From contig JAPLEO010000102.1 in NCBI GenBank assembly GCA_026391125.1, positions 1 to 64,000 of the forward strand: DNA of 64,000 nt, given 5' to 3'. Numbering within the stretch: position 1 is the first letter of the stretch; each line of letters opens with the position of its first letter. The translations under genes and the position numbers were made by a program. Positions 17,878 to 27,151 of this stretch are shown piece by piece. Below the pieces are notes generated by a model. It worked only from the letters and a program-made list of their open reading frames with translations. It was not told the origin of the DNA and ran no database searches. This DNA comes from Bacteroidota bacterium (GTDB lineage Bacteria; Bacteroidota; Bacteroidia; Chitinophagales; Chitinophagaceae).

Positions 17878-18234
17878 TTATACTGCAAAGCTTTCACCGC
17901 ATCCACAACTTCTACTAGCATTGGGGTTATTAAAATAAAAACCCTTGCCATTTAATCCATCTGAAAAATCAAGTTCTGTATTAACGAGGTAGAGGAAGCT
18001 TTTTAAGTCGGTCACCACTTTAATCCCATTATCTTCAAACACCTGATCCATTGGTTTGACTTCGTTATCAAAATCCAATTTATAGCTCAGACCTGAACAA
18101 CCGCCGCCAACAACTCCTACTCTTAAGAAATAAGAATCGTCGCCAGTAACACCAGCTTCATTCATGAGCTGTTGAACTTTCTTTTTTGCTTTCTCGCTAA
18201 CGTAAATACTATTCTCTGTTGCTACTGCTGCCAT
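17878..18234 (-). CDS. iscA: Iron-sulfur cluster carrier IscA/HesB family
   Basis: A 118-aa A-type carrier protein that accepts Fe-S clusters from IscU and passes them to target enzymes. The three ligand cysteines are seen: GGGCSGLSYKLDF near residue 46 and the C-terminal CGCGESF. It is last in the iscS-iscU-iscA order, 61 nt after iscU. SufA or ErpA would look alike at this resolution; the neighbours decide the name. Confidence 0.88.
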   Translation of the reverse strand: MAAVATENSIYVSEKAKKKVQQLMNEAGVTGDDSYFLRVGVVGGGCSGLSYKLDFDNEVKPMDQVFEDNGIKVVTDLKSFLYLVNTELDFSDGLNGKGFYFNNPNASRSCGCGESFAV

Positions 18235-18295
18235 AATTGATGCTCTGATAAACTTGCCTCTAAAATAAGTCAGAAATTTTATCAGTATTAATTGA

Positions 18296-18712
18296 TTAGT
18301 GAATTTTTTCTTCGAAAACCAACTGTTCTAAACCATTCTTAGAACGATAATCGTTGATTGCTGCCTTAATAGCATCTTCTGCTAAAACAGAACAATGGAT
18401 CTTAACTGGAGGAAGGTTTAATTCTTCTACTAAGTCCATATTGTCGATAGCCACTGCTTGATCAACTGTTTTTCCTTTTAGCCATTCTGTAGCCAAAGAA
18501 GAAGAAGCAATCGCAGAACCACAACCAAAGGTTTTGAATTTTGCATCGGTGATCACACCTGTTGCATCGTCAACTTCAATTTGAAGGCGCATTACGTCGC
18601 CACATTCTGGAGCACCAACAAGGCCGGTGCCAACGTTTTTCTTTGCTTTATCCAAAGTACCAACGTTCTTAGGATTGCTATAATGATCAATTACTTTTTC
18701 TGAGTATGCCAT
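18296..18712 (-). CDS. iscU: Iron-sulfur cluster scaffold IscU
   Basis: A 138-aa scaffold on which IscS-derived sulfur and iron are assembled. The three cluster cysteines are present: GAPECGDVMRLQIE, KTFGCGSAIASSS and PPVKIHCSVLAEDAI. The LPPVK motif, which HscA-type chaperones recognise, is intact at the last site. The N-terminus MAYSEKVIDHYSNPKNVGTL is typical. It lies 37 nt after iscS in the same unit. Confidence 0.95.
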   Translation of the reverse strand: MAYSEKVIDHYSNPKNVGTLDKAKKNVGTGLVGAPECGDVMRLQIEVDDATGVITDAKFKTFGCGSAIASSSLATEWLKGKTVDQAVAIDNMDLVEELNLPPVKIHCSVLAEDAIKAAINDYRSKNGLEQLVFEEKIH

Positions 18713-18749
18713 GATTTTATTTTTTGTGGGGTGATTTAAAAATTAATAA

Positions 18750-19967
18750 TTAATGGTGTGCCCATTCAATTTTATCCATATCAACACCTTCTTTAAACAT
18801 TTCCCAAAGAGGGCTCATTTCTCTTAGTTTCAAAACAGTTTCACTAATTGCATTAATGGTATAATCAATTTGTTCTTCTGTTGTAAAACGTCCTAGACCA
18901 AAACGTAAAGAACTGTGTGCAAGATCATCGCCCAAGCCAAGTGCTTTCAACACATAACTAGGTTCTAATGAAGCAGAAGTACAAGCAGATCCTGAAGACA
19001 GTGCAATGTTTTTATTAAAGCCCATCAACAAGCCTTCTCCTTCTACGTATTTGAAAGAAATATTGGTAACATGTGGTAAACGGTGTGCCTGACTACCATT
19101 CACATATGCTTCTTCTAATTTCAATAAAGCAGTTTCCAATTTATCGCGGAGTTTGCTCAAACGGATAGCATCATCAGCCATTTCTAAACGTGCTAATTCG
19201 CAAGCCTTACCGAATCCAACAATACCTGGAACATTTAATGTACCACTACGCATGCCTCTTTCGTGGCCGCCGCCATCCATTTGTGCGGTTACTTTAACGC
19301 GAGGGTTTTTACGACGAACATAAAGGGCACCGATGCCTTTTGGTCCGTACATTTTATGTGCCGTAAATGCCATGATATCAATTCCGTCTTTGTTTACATC
19401 AACAGGAACTTTACCAACAGCTTGTACCGCATCTGAGAAAAATAAGACGCCATTCTTTTTTGCCAAGGCGCTAATTTCTTTTACTGGTTGTATTACACCA
19501 ATTTCATTATTCGCATACATGATTGCAATAAGAATCGTGGTTGGTTTGATCGCTGCTTCTAATTCAGCAAGATTGATCAATCCGTCTGCACCAACTTCTA
19601 AGTAGGTTACTTCACCACCAGAACGCTCAATGTGTTTACAGGTATCTAATACTGCTTTGTGTTCTGTAGTACAAGTAATGATATGATTACCCTTGCTAGC
19701 ATACATTTCAAAAACACCTTTGATACCAAGGTTATCACCTTCAGTTGCACCTGAGGTAAAAATGATCTCTTTGGGATCTGCACCAATTAACTGAGCTACT
19801 TGCTCACGAGCATAATCTACTGCTTCTTCTGCTTCCCATCCAAAAGGGTGGTTACGACTTGCCGCATTACCGAAGTGTTCGGTAAAATAAGGCAGCATGG
19901 CTTCCAACACACGAGGATCCATCGGAGTGGTAGCGTTATTATCTAGGTATATCGGGAACTTCAACAT
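18750..19967 (-). CDS. iscS: Cysteine desulfurase IscS
   Basis: A PLP enzyme that converts cysteine to alanine and loads sulfur on its active-site Cys for IscU. The ATG at 19967 is chosen over an upstream TTG (19973), giving 405 aa starting [20 protein letters not shown]. The PLP lysine lies in [18 protein letters not shown] and the active-site Cys in [17 protein letters not shown]. The HGHG-like region and the long C-terminal tail (EWAHH) match group I desulfurases. It heads the unit iscS-iscU-iscA; no IscR gene or hscBA is visible. Confidence 0.95.
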   Translation of the reverse strand: MLKFPIYLDNNATTPMDPRVLEAMLPYFTEHFGNAASRNHPFGWEAEEAVDYAREQVAQLIGADPKEIIFTSGATEGDNLGIKGVFEMYASKGNHIITCTTEHKAVLDTCKHIERSGGEVTYLEVGADGLINLAELEAAIKPTTILIAIMYANNEIGVIQPVKEISALAKKNGVLFFSDAVQAVGKVPVDVNKDGIDIMAFTAHKMYGPKGIGALYVRRKNPRVKVTAQMDGGGHERGMRSGTLNVPGIVGFGKACELARLEMADDAIRLSKLRDKLETALLKLEEAYVNGSQAHRLPHVTNISFKYVEGEGLLMGFNKNIALSSGSACTSASLEPSYVLKALGLGDDLAHSSLRFGLGRFTTEEQIDYTINAISETVLKLREMSPLWEMFKEGVDMDKIEWAHH

Positions 19968-19997
19968 AATCAATTTTGTTTATTCTTACTTATAATG

Positions 19998-20005
19998 CAA
20001 AAGTA
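19998..20005 (-). promoter_or_regulatory. -7-like promoter element of iscS
   Basis: On the minus strand the bases read TACTTTTG, a perfect TAnnTTTG, 31-38 nt before the iscS ATG. No clear -33 TTG was found at 17-23 nt. Confidence 0.45.
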
Positions 20006-20094
20006 TAGCAATAGGTTCTATAAATTTGGGGCCGGAAGGCTTGCAAACAATGATTTTCCTCTTTTCGTAAAGCAAACAGACCTAACAAAATCAT

Positions 20095-20496
20095 ATGACA
20101 AAACTCGAACATATTGGCATCGCGGTAAAGAATTTACAAGAATCTATCACCCTTTTCGAATCCTTATTGAATAGCCCTTGCTACAAAACTGAAACTGTTG
20201 AAAGTGAGCAGGTTACTACTGCTTTTTTTAAGCAAGGCGAAACTAAGATCGAGTTATTGGCCAATACTGCAGATGGTGGTGTCATAGAAAAATTCATTGA
20301 AAAAAAGGGGGAGGGGATTCATCATCTTGCTTTTGCCGTAACAGATATTAAGTCTGAAATGCTACGCTTAAGAGATCTCGGATTTGTGTTATTGCAAGAA
20401 GAACCTAAAAAAGGGGCAGACAATAAATTGGTATGTTTCCTACATCCAAAATCTACGAATGGCGTTTTGATAGAACTGTGCCAGGAAATTAGTTAG
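20095..20496 (+). CDS. mce: Methylmalonyl-CoA epimerase
   Basis: A 133-aa VOC-fold metalloenzyme that interconverts the (R) and (S) forms of methylmalonyl-CoA, linking propionyl-CoA carboxylation to methylmalonyl-CoA mutase. The opening KLEHIGIAVKNL carries the first metal His, the centre EGIHHLAFAVTDI the second, and the C-terminal GVLIELCQ the Glu. The family length is normal. It is a single gene, divergent from iscS and convergent with rnc; the mutase genes are not in the window. Confidence 0.9.
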   Translation: MTKLEHIGIAVKNLQESITLFESLLNSPCYKTETVESEQVTTAFFKQGETKIELLANTADGGVIEKFIEKKGEGIHHLAFAVTDIKSEMLRLRDLGFVLLQEEPKKGADNKLVCFLHPKSTNGVLIELCQEIS

Positions 20497-20597
20497 TGGC
20501 AGGAGAAATAAAAGATGGCAATCATCCCCACAAAAAATAAGCTCGCAAATAGGATCAATTTTTTTTTGACTTGAAAATTAAATTGATCATTATCCAT
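20493..20597 (-). CDS. Possible 34-aa membrane peptide translationally coupled to rnc
   Basis: The rnc stop and a new ATG overlap as TAATG (20599-20595). The frame runs 34 codons: a polar, acidic start MDNDQFNFQVKKK, then a single hydrophobic segment LILFASLFFVGMIAIFYF ending in SCH. This is a classic one-helix membrane peptide layout (N-in by the KKK). It ends inside the mce stop codon on the other strand. I know no named family, and the coupling and the composition are the only support. Confidence 0.45.
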   Translation of the reverse strand: MDNDQFNFQVKKKLILFASLFFVGMIAIFYFSCH

Positions 20598-21304
20598 TAG
20601 AGTCCCAATTTTTCAACAGCTAACTGCGCGGCAACCTGACTAGCGTCTTTTTTATTGTAGCCTTTTCCTTGAGCGAGCATTTCTCCGTCTAACACAGCAT
20701 TGATTGTAAACAAACGTCTACTTCCTTCCATTTTTTCTTGTACAAGATCAAACGCCAATACTTTTCCATTTTTATTGGCCCATCCAATTAATTTATTTTT
20801 CAAATTAATATCGATGAGTTCAAGATCGTCAACAAACATATGCGGGATCACAATTTGTTTCAAAACCCAGCTACTGGTTTTTACATAGCCTTTATCGAGA
20901 TATACCGCTCCCACCAAGGCTTCGAGCGTATTCCCGAAAATTTGACTTCCTTTTAAAGAATTATCAAACTTATTATAGAAAGTGAGTTTCTTCAGTCCCA
21001 TTTTAAGGGCAATATCGTTGAGCTGTTGCCTGTTTACCATCTTGCTACGCATCTCTGTAAGGAAGCCTTCACCCTTGTAAGGATAACGTTTAAAAAGATA
21101 ATCAGCTACAATGGCGCTAAGCACAGCATCGCCTAAATATTCGAGGCGTTCATTGTTTTCATCAGCTGTTTCTTTTACAGAACGATGGCTCAAAGCCGTT
21201 CGATACAGTAAACTATTACCGGGTTTGATGCCCAATACATTCTTCAACTGATTTTCGAAAGAAGTATCGACTGATTTTTTGAGTAGATTTTTTAGGAATT
21301 GCAC
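20597..21304 (-). CDS. rnc: Ribonuclease III
   Basis: A 235-aa double-stranded-RNA endonuclease that processes rRNA and some mRNAs. The signature ERLEYLGDAVLSAIVADYLF lies near residues 53-72 with the catalytic acidic residues, and LEALVGAVYLDKGY forms the second acidic box. A dsRNA-binding domain fills the C-terminus (GKGYNKKDASQVAAQLAVEK). The start codon is GTG at 21304, 4 nt after the fabF stop. The order acpP-fabF-rnc is common in Bacteroidota. A small frame overlaps its stop. Confidence 0.95.
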   Translation of the reverse strand: MQFLKNLLKKSVDTSFENQLKNVLGIKPGNSLLYRTALSHRSVKETADENNERLEYLGDAVLSAIVADYLFKRYPYKGEGFLTEMRSKMVNRQQLNDIALKMGLKKLTFYNKFDNSLKGSQIFGNTLEALVGAVYLDKGYVKTSSWVLKQIVIPHMFVDDLELIDINLKNKLIGWANKNGKVLAFDLVQEKMEGSRRLFTINAVLDGEMLAQGKGYNKKDASQVAAQLAVEKLGL

Positions 21305-21308
21305 AAAC

Positions 21309-22562
21309 CTAAGCTACATATTTTTTTACAATCACACAGGCATTGTGTCCACCAAATCCGAAAGTATTACTCAACGCAGCACGAACCAATCTTTTTTCAG
21401 GCTTGTTGAAAGTGAAATTCAGCTTCGGATCCAATGTTGGATCATCCGTAAAGTGATTAATAGTAGGTGGTATGATATCGTAAATCACAGCTTGTATACA
21501 AGCAATTGCTTCAATAACGCCAGCAGCACCAAGACAGTGGCCAGTCATTGATTTTGTAGCGCTAATATTGAGATTATACGCGTGTTCGCCAAACACTTCT
21601 GTTATGGCTTTTGCTTCAGCACCATCTCCAAGCGGAGTAGAGGTACCATGAACATTGATGTAATCAATTTCGTCGGCTCTCATGCCTGCATCTTTCAATG
21701 CAGCATTCATAACGTTGCGAGCGCCCAATCCATCAGGATGAGGAGCAGTAAGATGATAGGCATCAGCAGTAGCTCCGCCACCAGCAATTTCGCAATAAAT
21801 TTTAGCACCACGTTTAATAGCGTGCTCGTATTCTTCGAGAACCAAAACACCTGCAGCTTCACCCATTACAAAACCATCACGGTCTTTATCATAAGGTCTA
21901 CTAGCAGTTTTCGGATCGTCGTTGCGTTCGCTCATCGCTTTCATGGCGTTGAATCCGCCCATTCCAGCTTCGCTAATCACTGCTTCAGAACCTCCGCTAA
22001 TAATAATATCGGCTTTACCCAAACGAATATTGTCGCATGCAGTGATGATCCCATTTGTGCTGGAAGCGCAAGCACTTACAACGGCAAAATTTGGACCACG
22101 AAATCCATGACGCATGGAAATCTGACCAGCAGCAATATCTAATATCATTTTGGGAATGAAGAAGGGATTGAATCTTGGAGTACCATCGCCTTTAGCAAAG
22201 TTGATTACTTCTTCTTGGAAAGTTATTAATCCACCAATACCACTTGCAAAAATGACACCCACTCGATCTACATCCACATTTTCTTTGCTGATTCCTGCAT
22301 CAGCAACAGCCTGATCACTAGCAACTATGGCTAGTTGCGCAAATCGGTCTAATTTTCGGGCTTCTTTCCGATCCATAAAATTTGTTGGATCAAAACCTTT
22401 CACTTCACAAGCAAATCTTGTTTTAAACTTAGAGGCATCAAATAAAGTAACATTATCTGCACCTGGAACTCCATTAATCAAATTTGTCCAATAATCGTTC
22501 AGATTATTACCCAAAGGATTCAAAGTTCCAATACCGGTAACAACTACTCTTTTTAATTCCAT
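21309..22562 (-). CDS. fabF: 3-oxoacyl-[acyl-carrier-protein] synthase II
   Basis: A 417-aa condensing enzyme of fatty-acid elongation, extending acyl-ACP with malonyl-ACP. The catalytic triad is visible: Cys in VVSACASSTNGI near residue 163, His in YINVHGTSTPLGD and His in KSMTGHCLGAAGVIE. The opening KRVVVTGIGTLNPLGN is typical of KAS II. It follows acpP with a 77-nt gap that contains a strong hairpin, and precedes rnc by 4 nt. Confidence 0.97.
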   Translation of the reverse strand: MELKRVVVTGIGTLNPLGNNLNDYWTNLINGVPGADNVTLFDASKFKTRFACEVKGFDPTNFMDRKEARKLDRFAQLAIVASDQAVADAGISKENVDVDRVGVIFASGIGGLITFQEEVINFAKGDGTPRFNPFFIPKMILDIAAGQISMRHGFRGPNFAVVSACASSTNGIITACDNIRLGKADIIISGGSEAVISEAGMGGFNAMKAMSERNDDPKTASRPYDKDRDGFVMGEAAGVLVLEEYEHAIKRGAKIYCEIAGGGATADAYHLTAPHPDGLGARNVMNAALKDAGMRADEIDYINVHGTSTPLGDGAEAKAITEVFGEHAYNLNISATKSMTGHCLGAAGVIEAIACIQAVIYDIIPPTINHFTDDPTLDPKLNFTFNKPEKRLVRAALSNTFGFGGHNACVIVKKYVA

Positions 22563-22584
22563 TTCCTAGCCTGTTTGAAGTGAT

Positions 22585-22614
22585 AATCCGGCCCGGAGTG
22601 AACCGGGCCGGATT
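22585..22614 (-). other. 12-bp GC-rich stem-loop between acpP and fabF
   Basis: AATCCGGCCCGG (22585-22596) and CCGGGCCGGATT (22603-22614) pair perfectly around a 6-nt loop. No T tract follows on either strand, so it is better read as an mRNA stability or processing element, or a weak attenuator, that would let acpP be expressed above fabF. Confidence 0.6.
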
Positions 22615-22639
22615 AAATTATTCCTATTGAAGGGAGATC

Positions 22640-22876
22640 TTACTTAGCGTGCTCTTCTAGGTAAGCTACAGCCTGACCAACAGTTGTGATGGTTTCAGCC
22701 TGCTCATCTGGGATAGAGATGTTAAATTCCTTTTCGAATTCCATAATCAATTCTACGGTATCCAAAGAATCCGCACCCAAATCATTGGTAAAAGAAGCCT
22801 CGTTTGTTACCTCTGCTTCGTCTACGCCTAACTTGTCAACTATGATTTTCTTTACTCTTGTTGCGATGTCTGACAT
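22640..22876 (-). CDS. acpP: Acyl carrier protein
   Basis: A 78-aa acidic carrier of growing acyl chains. The phosphopantetheine Ser is in [17 protein letters not shown] near residue 37, followed by the normal helix III region. It heads the acpP-fabF-rnc unit. A well-formed -33/-7 promoter lies directly upstream. Confidence 0.98.
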   Translation of the reverse strand: MSDIATRVKKIIVDKLGVDEAEVTNEASFTNDLGADSLDTVELIMEFEKEFNISIPDEQAETITTVGQAVAYLEEHAK

Positions 22877-22899
22877 TGTAAAAGTTTTTGTTACAGGCG

Positions 22900-22928
22900 C
22901 AAAAATATACTTTTTAATAAATAAGCAA
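22900..22928 (-). promoter_or_regulatory. Putative promoter of acpP
   Basis: On the minus strand a TTG (22928-22926) is followed after 18 nt by TATTTTTG (22907-22900), matching the Bacteroidota -33/-7 layout. The -7 element is 24 nt upstream of the ATG. Confidence 0.55.
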
Positions 22929-23043
22929 TCTTTTAATGCATTTTTGTTTTCACAAGGTTTAACTAATAAATGTTAGTTCTTCCTCATTTTCTTGTTTTTA
23001 GATATAAAAATGATTGCTATCTTGTAGACCTTGATTATAGCTT

Positions 23044-23472
23044 ATGCCCTTACAAATCATTGACCACGGCTCACTTCAGCATCGAAAGATGGTGGATTTA
23101 CGTTTTTTGATGCTCAGAAAACCTTTGGGATTAACTTTTTCGAAAGAAGATCTCGAATCTGAAAAAAAGGACATTTTAATTGGCTTTTTTGACGAAGAAA
23201 AGCTCGAAGGGTGCTGTATTTTAACAAAAGAGGACGAAAAAACTGTTCGTCTTCGACAAATGGCCGTGCTTTCTGGACTCCAAGGAAAGGGTATTGGGAG
23301 GGTAATTATGACCTTCGCCGAAAACATTGCCCGCGACCGTGGTTTCAAAAGACTGAATATGCACGCCCGAAAAACCGCTCAGGGTTTTTATGAGAAATTG
23401 GGGTACCACGTAGAAGGACCCGAATTTGAAGAAGTAACAATTCCGCATGTTGAAATGGTGAAAGGCTTATAA
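23044..23472 (+). CDS. GNAT-family N-acetyltransferase
   Basis: A 142-aa acetyltransferase. The acetyl-CoA loop is RQMAVLSGLQGKGIGRVIM (motif A, Q-G-K-G-I-G) around residues 75-94, and the C-terminal AQGFYEKLGYHVEGPEF is the GNAT motif B end. The acceptor substrate is unknown. The form resembles small ElaA/YitI-type GNAT proteins. It is divergent from acpP and convergent with the YcxB-like gene. Confidence 0.85.
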   Translation: MPLQIIDHGSLQHRKMVDLRFLMLRKPLGLTFSKEDLESEKKDILIGFFDEEKLEGCCILTKEDEKTVRLRQMAVLSGLQGKGIGRVIMTFAENIARDRGFKRLNMHARKTAQGFYEKLGYHVEGPEFEEVTIPHVEMVKGL

Positions 23473-23558
23473 TGGACCGCGAAGAGATCATAGCCGGTCA
23501 TGATGGATGGCATATATATCGAACAATTTTATGCCAAATGGGAAAGGTCTCGCTAATA

Positions 23559-24032
23559 TTATTTTCCAATTTTTTGATTCAATAATCCACGGAGTTCATG
23601 TCTGAAATCCTCCCCCATATTGTCTTTCGGAACAATGAAGAAAGATTTTGCATCGAAGTATAAATGAAAAAAATGTGGGCTTTCAAAAAATTTACTAAAC
23701 CTGTTCCACTGCCAAACCATCTCTCCTCTTTCATTCTCTAAAACAACAGCTGCATCATTAAAATGAATGATGAATTTATCTTTGAATGTATCTGCTTTGT
23801 TATAAATATTATTAGGCAAAAAATACCAGAATGATGCCATTAACCCCATCCAAATAAGAGAGCCTAAAAAGAATGGTTCTGGTCTGATCATTTTGGTATA
23901 AAAAAGTATCGCTGATACAATCGCAAATACGTTTACAAGAATCAACATGATTCTTATTTCCGGGCTTTGTACGAAATGATAACGAAGTGCCTGAATTACT
24001 TTGGGTTTCTGATAGCTAAAGCTCAATTGCAT
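23559..24032 (-). CDS. YcxB-like membrane protein
   Basis: A 157-aa protein with two hydrophobic segments (IMLILVNVFAIVSAILFYT and LGSLIWMGLMASFWYFL, residues about 28-70). It has a cytoplasmic C-terminal domain with WNRFSKFFESPHFFHLYFD and FFIVPKDNM, the pattern of the YcxB-like family. The function of this family is not established. It is a single gene between the GNAT gene and the start of the pectin region. Confidence 0.6.
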   Translation of the reverse strand: MQLSFSYQKPKVIQALRYHFVQSPEIRIMLILVNVFAIVSAILFYTKMIRPEPFFLGSLIWMGLMASFWYFLPNNIYNKADTFKDKFIIHFNDAAVVLENERGEMVWQWNRFSKFFESPHFFHLYFDAKSFFIVPKDNMGEDFRHELRGLLNQKIGK

Positions 24033-24067
24033 CTTCCAAAAGTATTGCCCAATGCATAAACCACAAA

Positions 24068-25108
24068 TTATTTTACTAAACTGAACTCCTGAGCGAGTTT
24101 TTCGATGGATGCATTTGGCAATCTATTTGCACCTGCAGCGATAATAATCTTATAGCGGAACACCACTGATTGGCCTTTGGGCAACTTAAAATTCAGTTGG
24201 CTTTTGCCGTTGGAAAATATTTTTTGTCCGAGTGGATTGGCCGCAAATAATCCATAATTGCGTGCATGCCAGTAAGTAGGAAAGCCAGGATTCTGAGGAT
24301 GATCGATTATGACAATGCTGATCGAGTCGCTCCCCAATTTCCCATACAACATACACCATTTGCCCCTTCTGCCCCAGGCTGCATCACCCTCCTTGCCTTC
24401 ACTTGTAAGATAGTTTCCTGTAACAGTATTGTCTTTATTGGCTTTTACATAGGTTATATTACCACTAGCGTCTACATATTTTTTTGTGTCGGAAATCGGC
24501 AATTCTAATTCGTGTGCCACACGCAAACCTAACATGCCATCTTTCGCATCGTTGAAATTAACGTCTTCAACTGCTGTGAGTTTTGTGATGCGTTCAATTA
24601 CACGGTCATTTCCAATCGTACTAAAATTCAAATCAGTGGTTTCTTCTAACAATACCTTCTTCTGTTGATCTGTCCAATTAGCTGTATATGCTACACTGGC
24701 TTGCTTTCCGCTTTTGGTATGCAGTATTTTTTGTGTGCGAATCCATCCATAGTTTTTTTTCTTATCTGCCTCTATTGCATAAGAATTATTCCAAAAATCG
24801 AGACCGTTTACATTCTCATAATTAAACCATAGGCCAATATGATGTGGATGATCAATTGGATCATTGGGCTTCGGATTCCAAGGAAACCCTCTTGTGATTG
24901 CAGACCCATTGGATGCATATATTGGATAGAGAAAAGGTTTCTCCATGGTATCGGTATAGATCAACTCTGTAAACGCTTTGCCATCTATCGTAACCGTTAC
25001 TTTTTTTTGTGACGGGATATCTTTAACTGTAAACTTGTTTTTATTGGCTTGTGCCATTAATACAAATGGTGTGCAATAAATAACCATTACAAACAATAAG
25101 TATTTCAT
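24068..25108 (-). CDS. PmoA/DUF6807-family secreted protein
   Basis: A 346-aa protein starting at the ATG at 25108 (the open frame extends to a TTG at 25117). A signal peptide, MKYLLFVMVIYCTPFVLMAQ, is followed by a galactose-mutarotase-like beta domain. HPHHIGLWFNYENVNGLDFW near residue 95 is the family hallmark. Despite the name PmoA it has no proven link to methane oxidation. Such proteins are frequent in Bacteroidota polysaccharide and uronate loci. It follows the uronate transporter gene by 10 nt, which suggests a role in handling uronates or their derivatives. Confidence 0.75.
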   Translation of the reverse strand: MKYLLFVMVIYCTPFVLMAQANKNKFTVKDIPSQKKVTVTIDGKAFTELIYTDTMEKPFLYPIYASNGSAITRGFPWNPKPNDPIDHPHHIGLWFNYENVNGLDFWNNSYAIEADKKKNYGWIRTQKILHTKSGKQASVAYTANWTDQQKKVLLEETTDLNFSTIGNDRVIERITKLTAVEDVNFNDAKDGMLGLRVAHELELPISDTKKYVDASGNITYVKANKDNTVTGNYLTSEGKEGDAAWGRRGKWCMLYGKLGSDSISIVIIDHPQNPGFPTYWHARNYGLFAANPLGQKIFSNGKSQLNFKLPKGQSVVFRYKIIIAAGANRLPNASIEKLAQEFSLVK

Positions 25109-25118
25109 AGTATTCAAT

Positions 25119-26429
25119 TTATTGCACTGCTGCTTTTTTATTGCCGACTAAAAAATGCATAATTAACCAAGCTAATAAATAGGCCGATGCACAAACAAAG
25201 AACATGATATAATAGGCAGTTTCGATCTTATTAATAGAGCGATAATATACAAACATATTTTTCTGCACAAAGAGGGAAAGTAAAATACCGCCAACAGATC
25301 CAAACATGCCACCAATGCCAGTTACAGAGCCTGTAGCAGACTTAGGAAACATATCACTAACCGTAGTGAATATATTAGCGCTCCAAGCCTGATGCGCAGC
25401 TGCAGCTAAACCAATTACACCCACGGCAAACCACATATTCATTTCACCTAAGACCAACGCCCCCACAACTGGCACTACACAAAATGCATAAATCAACATC
25501 GAAGTTTTACGTGCTCTTAAAACTGGCCATCCTAATTTATTGATGAAATATAGTGGCAGCCAACCTCCAGCAACACTTCCCACTGTAGAAACAATATATA
25601 CAGCAGCAACAGGCCAACTAGCAGCAGTGATCTTCATGTGATACATGCTTTCGAAAAAATCTGGTAGCCAGAAAATATAAAACCACCATATTGGATCAGT
25701 TAATAATTTTCCTATCGCAAAAGCCCAGGTCTGCTTGAATCCCAACAATTGCATCCATGACATTTTGGGTTGATTGTCATCAGCAATTGTGCCAACTTCA
25801 GATTCAATATCACTTTCTATAAAAGCAAGTTCTTCTACAGATAGCTTATGCGATTTTCTTGGCACTTCATATAAAACAAACCAGAATATCAACCATACAA
25901 ATCCTAACAAACCAGTAAGAATAAAAGCCCATTGCCATCCCCAATTTGCCACAATGAATGGTACCGTTAAGGGCGTAAGAATGGCGCCTATATTGGCTCC
26001 AGAATTAAATATGCCAGTAGCAAATGCTCTTTCTTTTTTTGGAAACCATTCAGCTACTGTTTTAATAGCAGAAGGAAAGTTACCAGCTTCAGACAATCCC
26101 AATGCACCTCTTACAATTTGAAAGCCTACAACAGTATTCACTAAAGCAGTTGCAATACCGGCCAAACTCCAAAAAAAAGTAGATAACGCATAACCCAATT
26201 TCGTACCCAACTTATCAATCAATCTTCCTGCTCCTAATAATCCAATGGCATAAAACACTTTGAAAGTAATTTCAACATTGGCATAATCACCATCGGTCCA
26301 ACCCATCGTTTCAGTGAAAGTGGACTTCAAAAAACTGATCACACTACGATCAATATAGTTGATGGTGGTTGCAAAAAATACGAGTGCGCAAATCGACCAA
26401 CGGTATTTTCCAATCTTTGTAGCAGTCAT
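25119..26429 (-). CDS. exuT: Hexuronate transporter, MFS anion:cation symporter family (ExuT-like)
   Basis: A 436-aa, 12-helix transporter. The opening TTINYIDRSVISFL, the loop GAGRLIDKLGTKLGYALS and the motif ALGLSEAGNFPSAIKTVAEW are typical of the ACS family that brings galacturonate and glucuronate into the cell with protons. It lies 2 nt after kdgA and 10 nt before the DUF6807 gene, so the three form one unit. Its placement beside the KDG pathway fits uronate import. A wider acid substrate range is possible. Confidence 0.88.
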   Translation of the reverse strand: MTATKIGKYRWSICALVFFATTINYIDRSVISFLKSTFTETMGWTDGDYANVEITFKVFYAIGLLGAGRLIDKLGTKLGYALSTFFWSLAGIATALVNTVVGFQIVRGALGLSEAGNFPSAIKTVAEWFPKKERAFATGIFNSGANIGAILTPLTVPFIVANWGWQWAFILTGLLGFVWLIFWFVLYEVPRKSHKLSVEELAFIESDIESEVGTIADDNQPKMSWMQLLGFKQTWAFAIGKLLTDPIWWFYIFWLPDFFESMYHMKITAASWPVAAVYIVSTVGSVAGGWLPLYFINKLGWPVLRARKTSMLIYAFCVVPVVGALVLGEMNMWFAVGVIGLAAAAHQAWSANIFTTVSDMFPKSATGSVTGIGGMFGSVGGILLSLFVQKNMFVYYRSINKIETAYYIMFFVCASAYLLAWLIMHFLVGNKKAAVQ

Positions 26430-26431
26430 GA

Positions 26432-27094
26432 TTATGATTTGATTGTACGAATAATAGCAAGAGCATCCTCAGTTGCTTTAGTAATTTGTGCGTAATCCTT
26501 ATTCTCTAATAATTGCTTCGTGATTAATTTACTACCCATACCTACCGCACATACTCCCGCTTTATACCAGCCTGCAATATTGTCTTTATCTAATTCAACA
26601 CCTCCTGTTGGCATGAATAATAAACCAGGAAAAATTTCTTTGATCGCTGACAAAAATCCTGGACCCAAAATATTACCCGGAAATAATTTGATCATCTTTG
26701 CTCCTAAGGTCTCTGCTTTGATGATCTCAGAAGGAGTCATACAACCAGGTACCCAGAGCATATTGTTTTTATCTGCTACAGCAGCAACTGATTCCACTAA
26801 ACCCGGACAAATGATATAATCCGTTCCAGCATCTATAAAGGTTTGTGCCATTTCGCCATTCTTAATAGTACCAATACCTAAGTACATCCCTTTTAATTCA
26901 GTATCACAAACCTTGCGCATTTCAATGAAATTCTTTAATGCTGCTTCTCCACGATTGGTATATTCTACTGCTCTAATACCAGCAGCATACAAGGCTTTTA
27001 GCACTTCAATACTAACAGTTGTATCTTTGTAAAAATAGAGTGGAAGTATGCCCTGCTGTGGGATCAAATCGAGGATTGCTTGTTTCTTTTCCAT
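26432..27094 (-). CDS. kdgA: 2-dehydro-3-deoxyphosphogluconate aldolase
   Basis: A 220-aa class I aldolase that splits KDPG into pyruvate and glyceraldehyde 3-phosphate, the last step of uronate breakdown. The Schiff-base lysine is in AKMIKLFPGNILGPGF near residue 135, and the catalytic Glu in AVEYTNRGEAALKNF near 45. It is the first gene of a unit with exuT and the DUF6807 gene, and divergent from kdgK. A perfect LacI-type palindrome lies in the shared promoter region. Confidence 0.93.
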   Translation of the reverse strand: MEKKQAILDLIPQQGILPLYFYKDTTVSIEVLKALYAAGIRAVEYTNRGEAALKNFIEMRKVCDTELKGMYLGIGTIKNGEMAQTFIDAGTDYIICPGLVESVAAVADKNNMLWVPGCMTPSEIIKAETLGAKMIKLFPGNILGPGFLSAIKEIFPGLLFMPTGGVELDKDNIAGWYKAGVCAVGMGSKLITKQLLENKDYAQITKATEDALAIIRTIKS

Positions 27095-27151
27095 ATAGCT
27101 TTTTTTCGTAGTGCAATGTTATTTTAAAAGGCAATGATTTTTTTTAAATAC

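Noticed and set aside
23472..23585. 37-codon frame overlapping the GNAT stop as TAATG
   Set aside because: It runs into the convergent YcxB-like gene and shows no clear membrane or protein pattern, so I do not count it as a gene.
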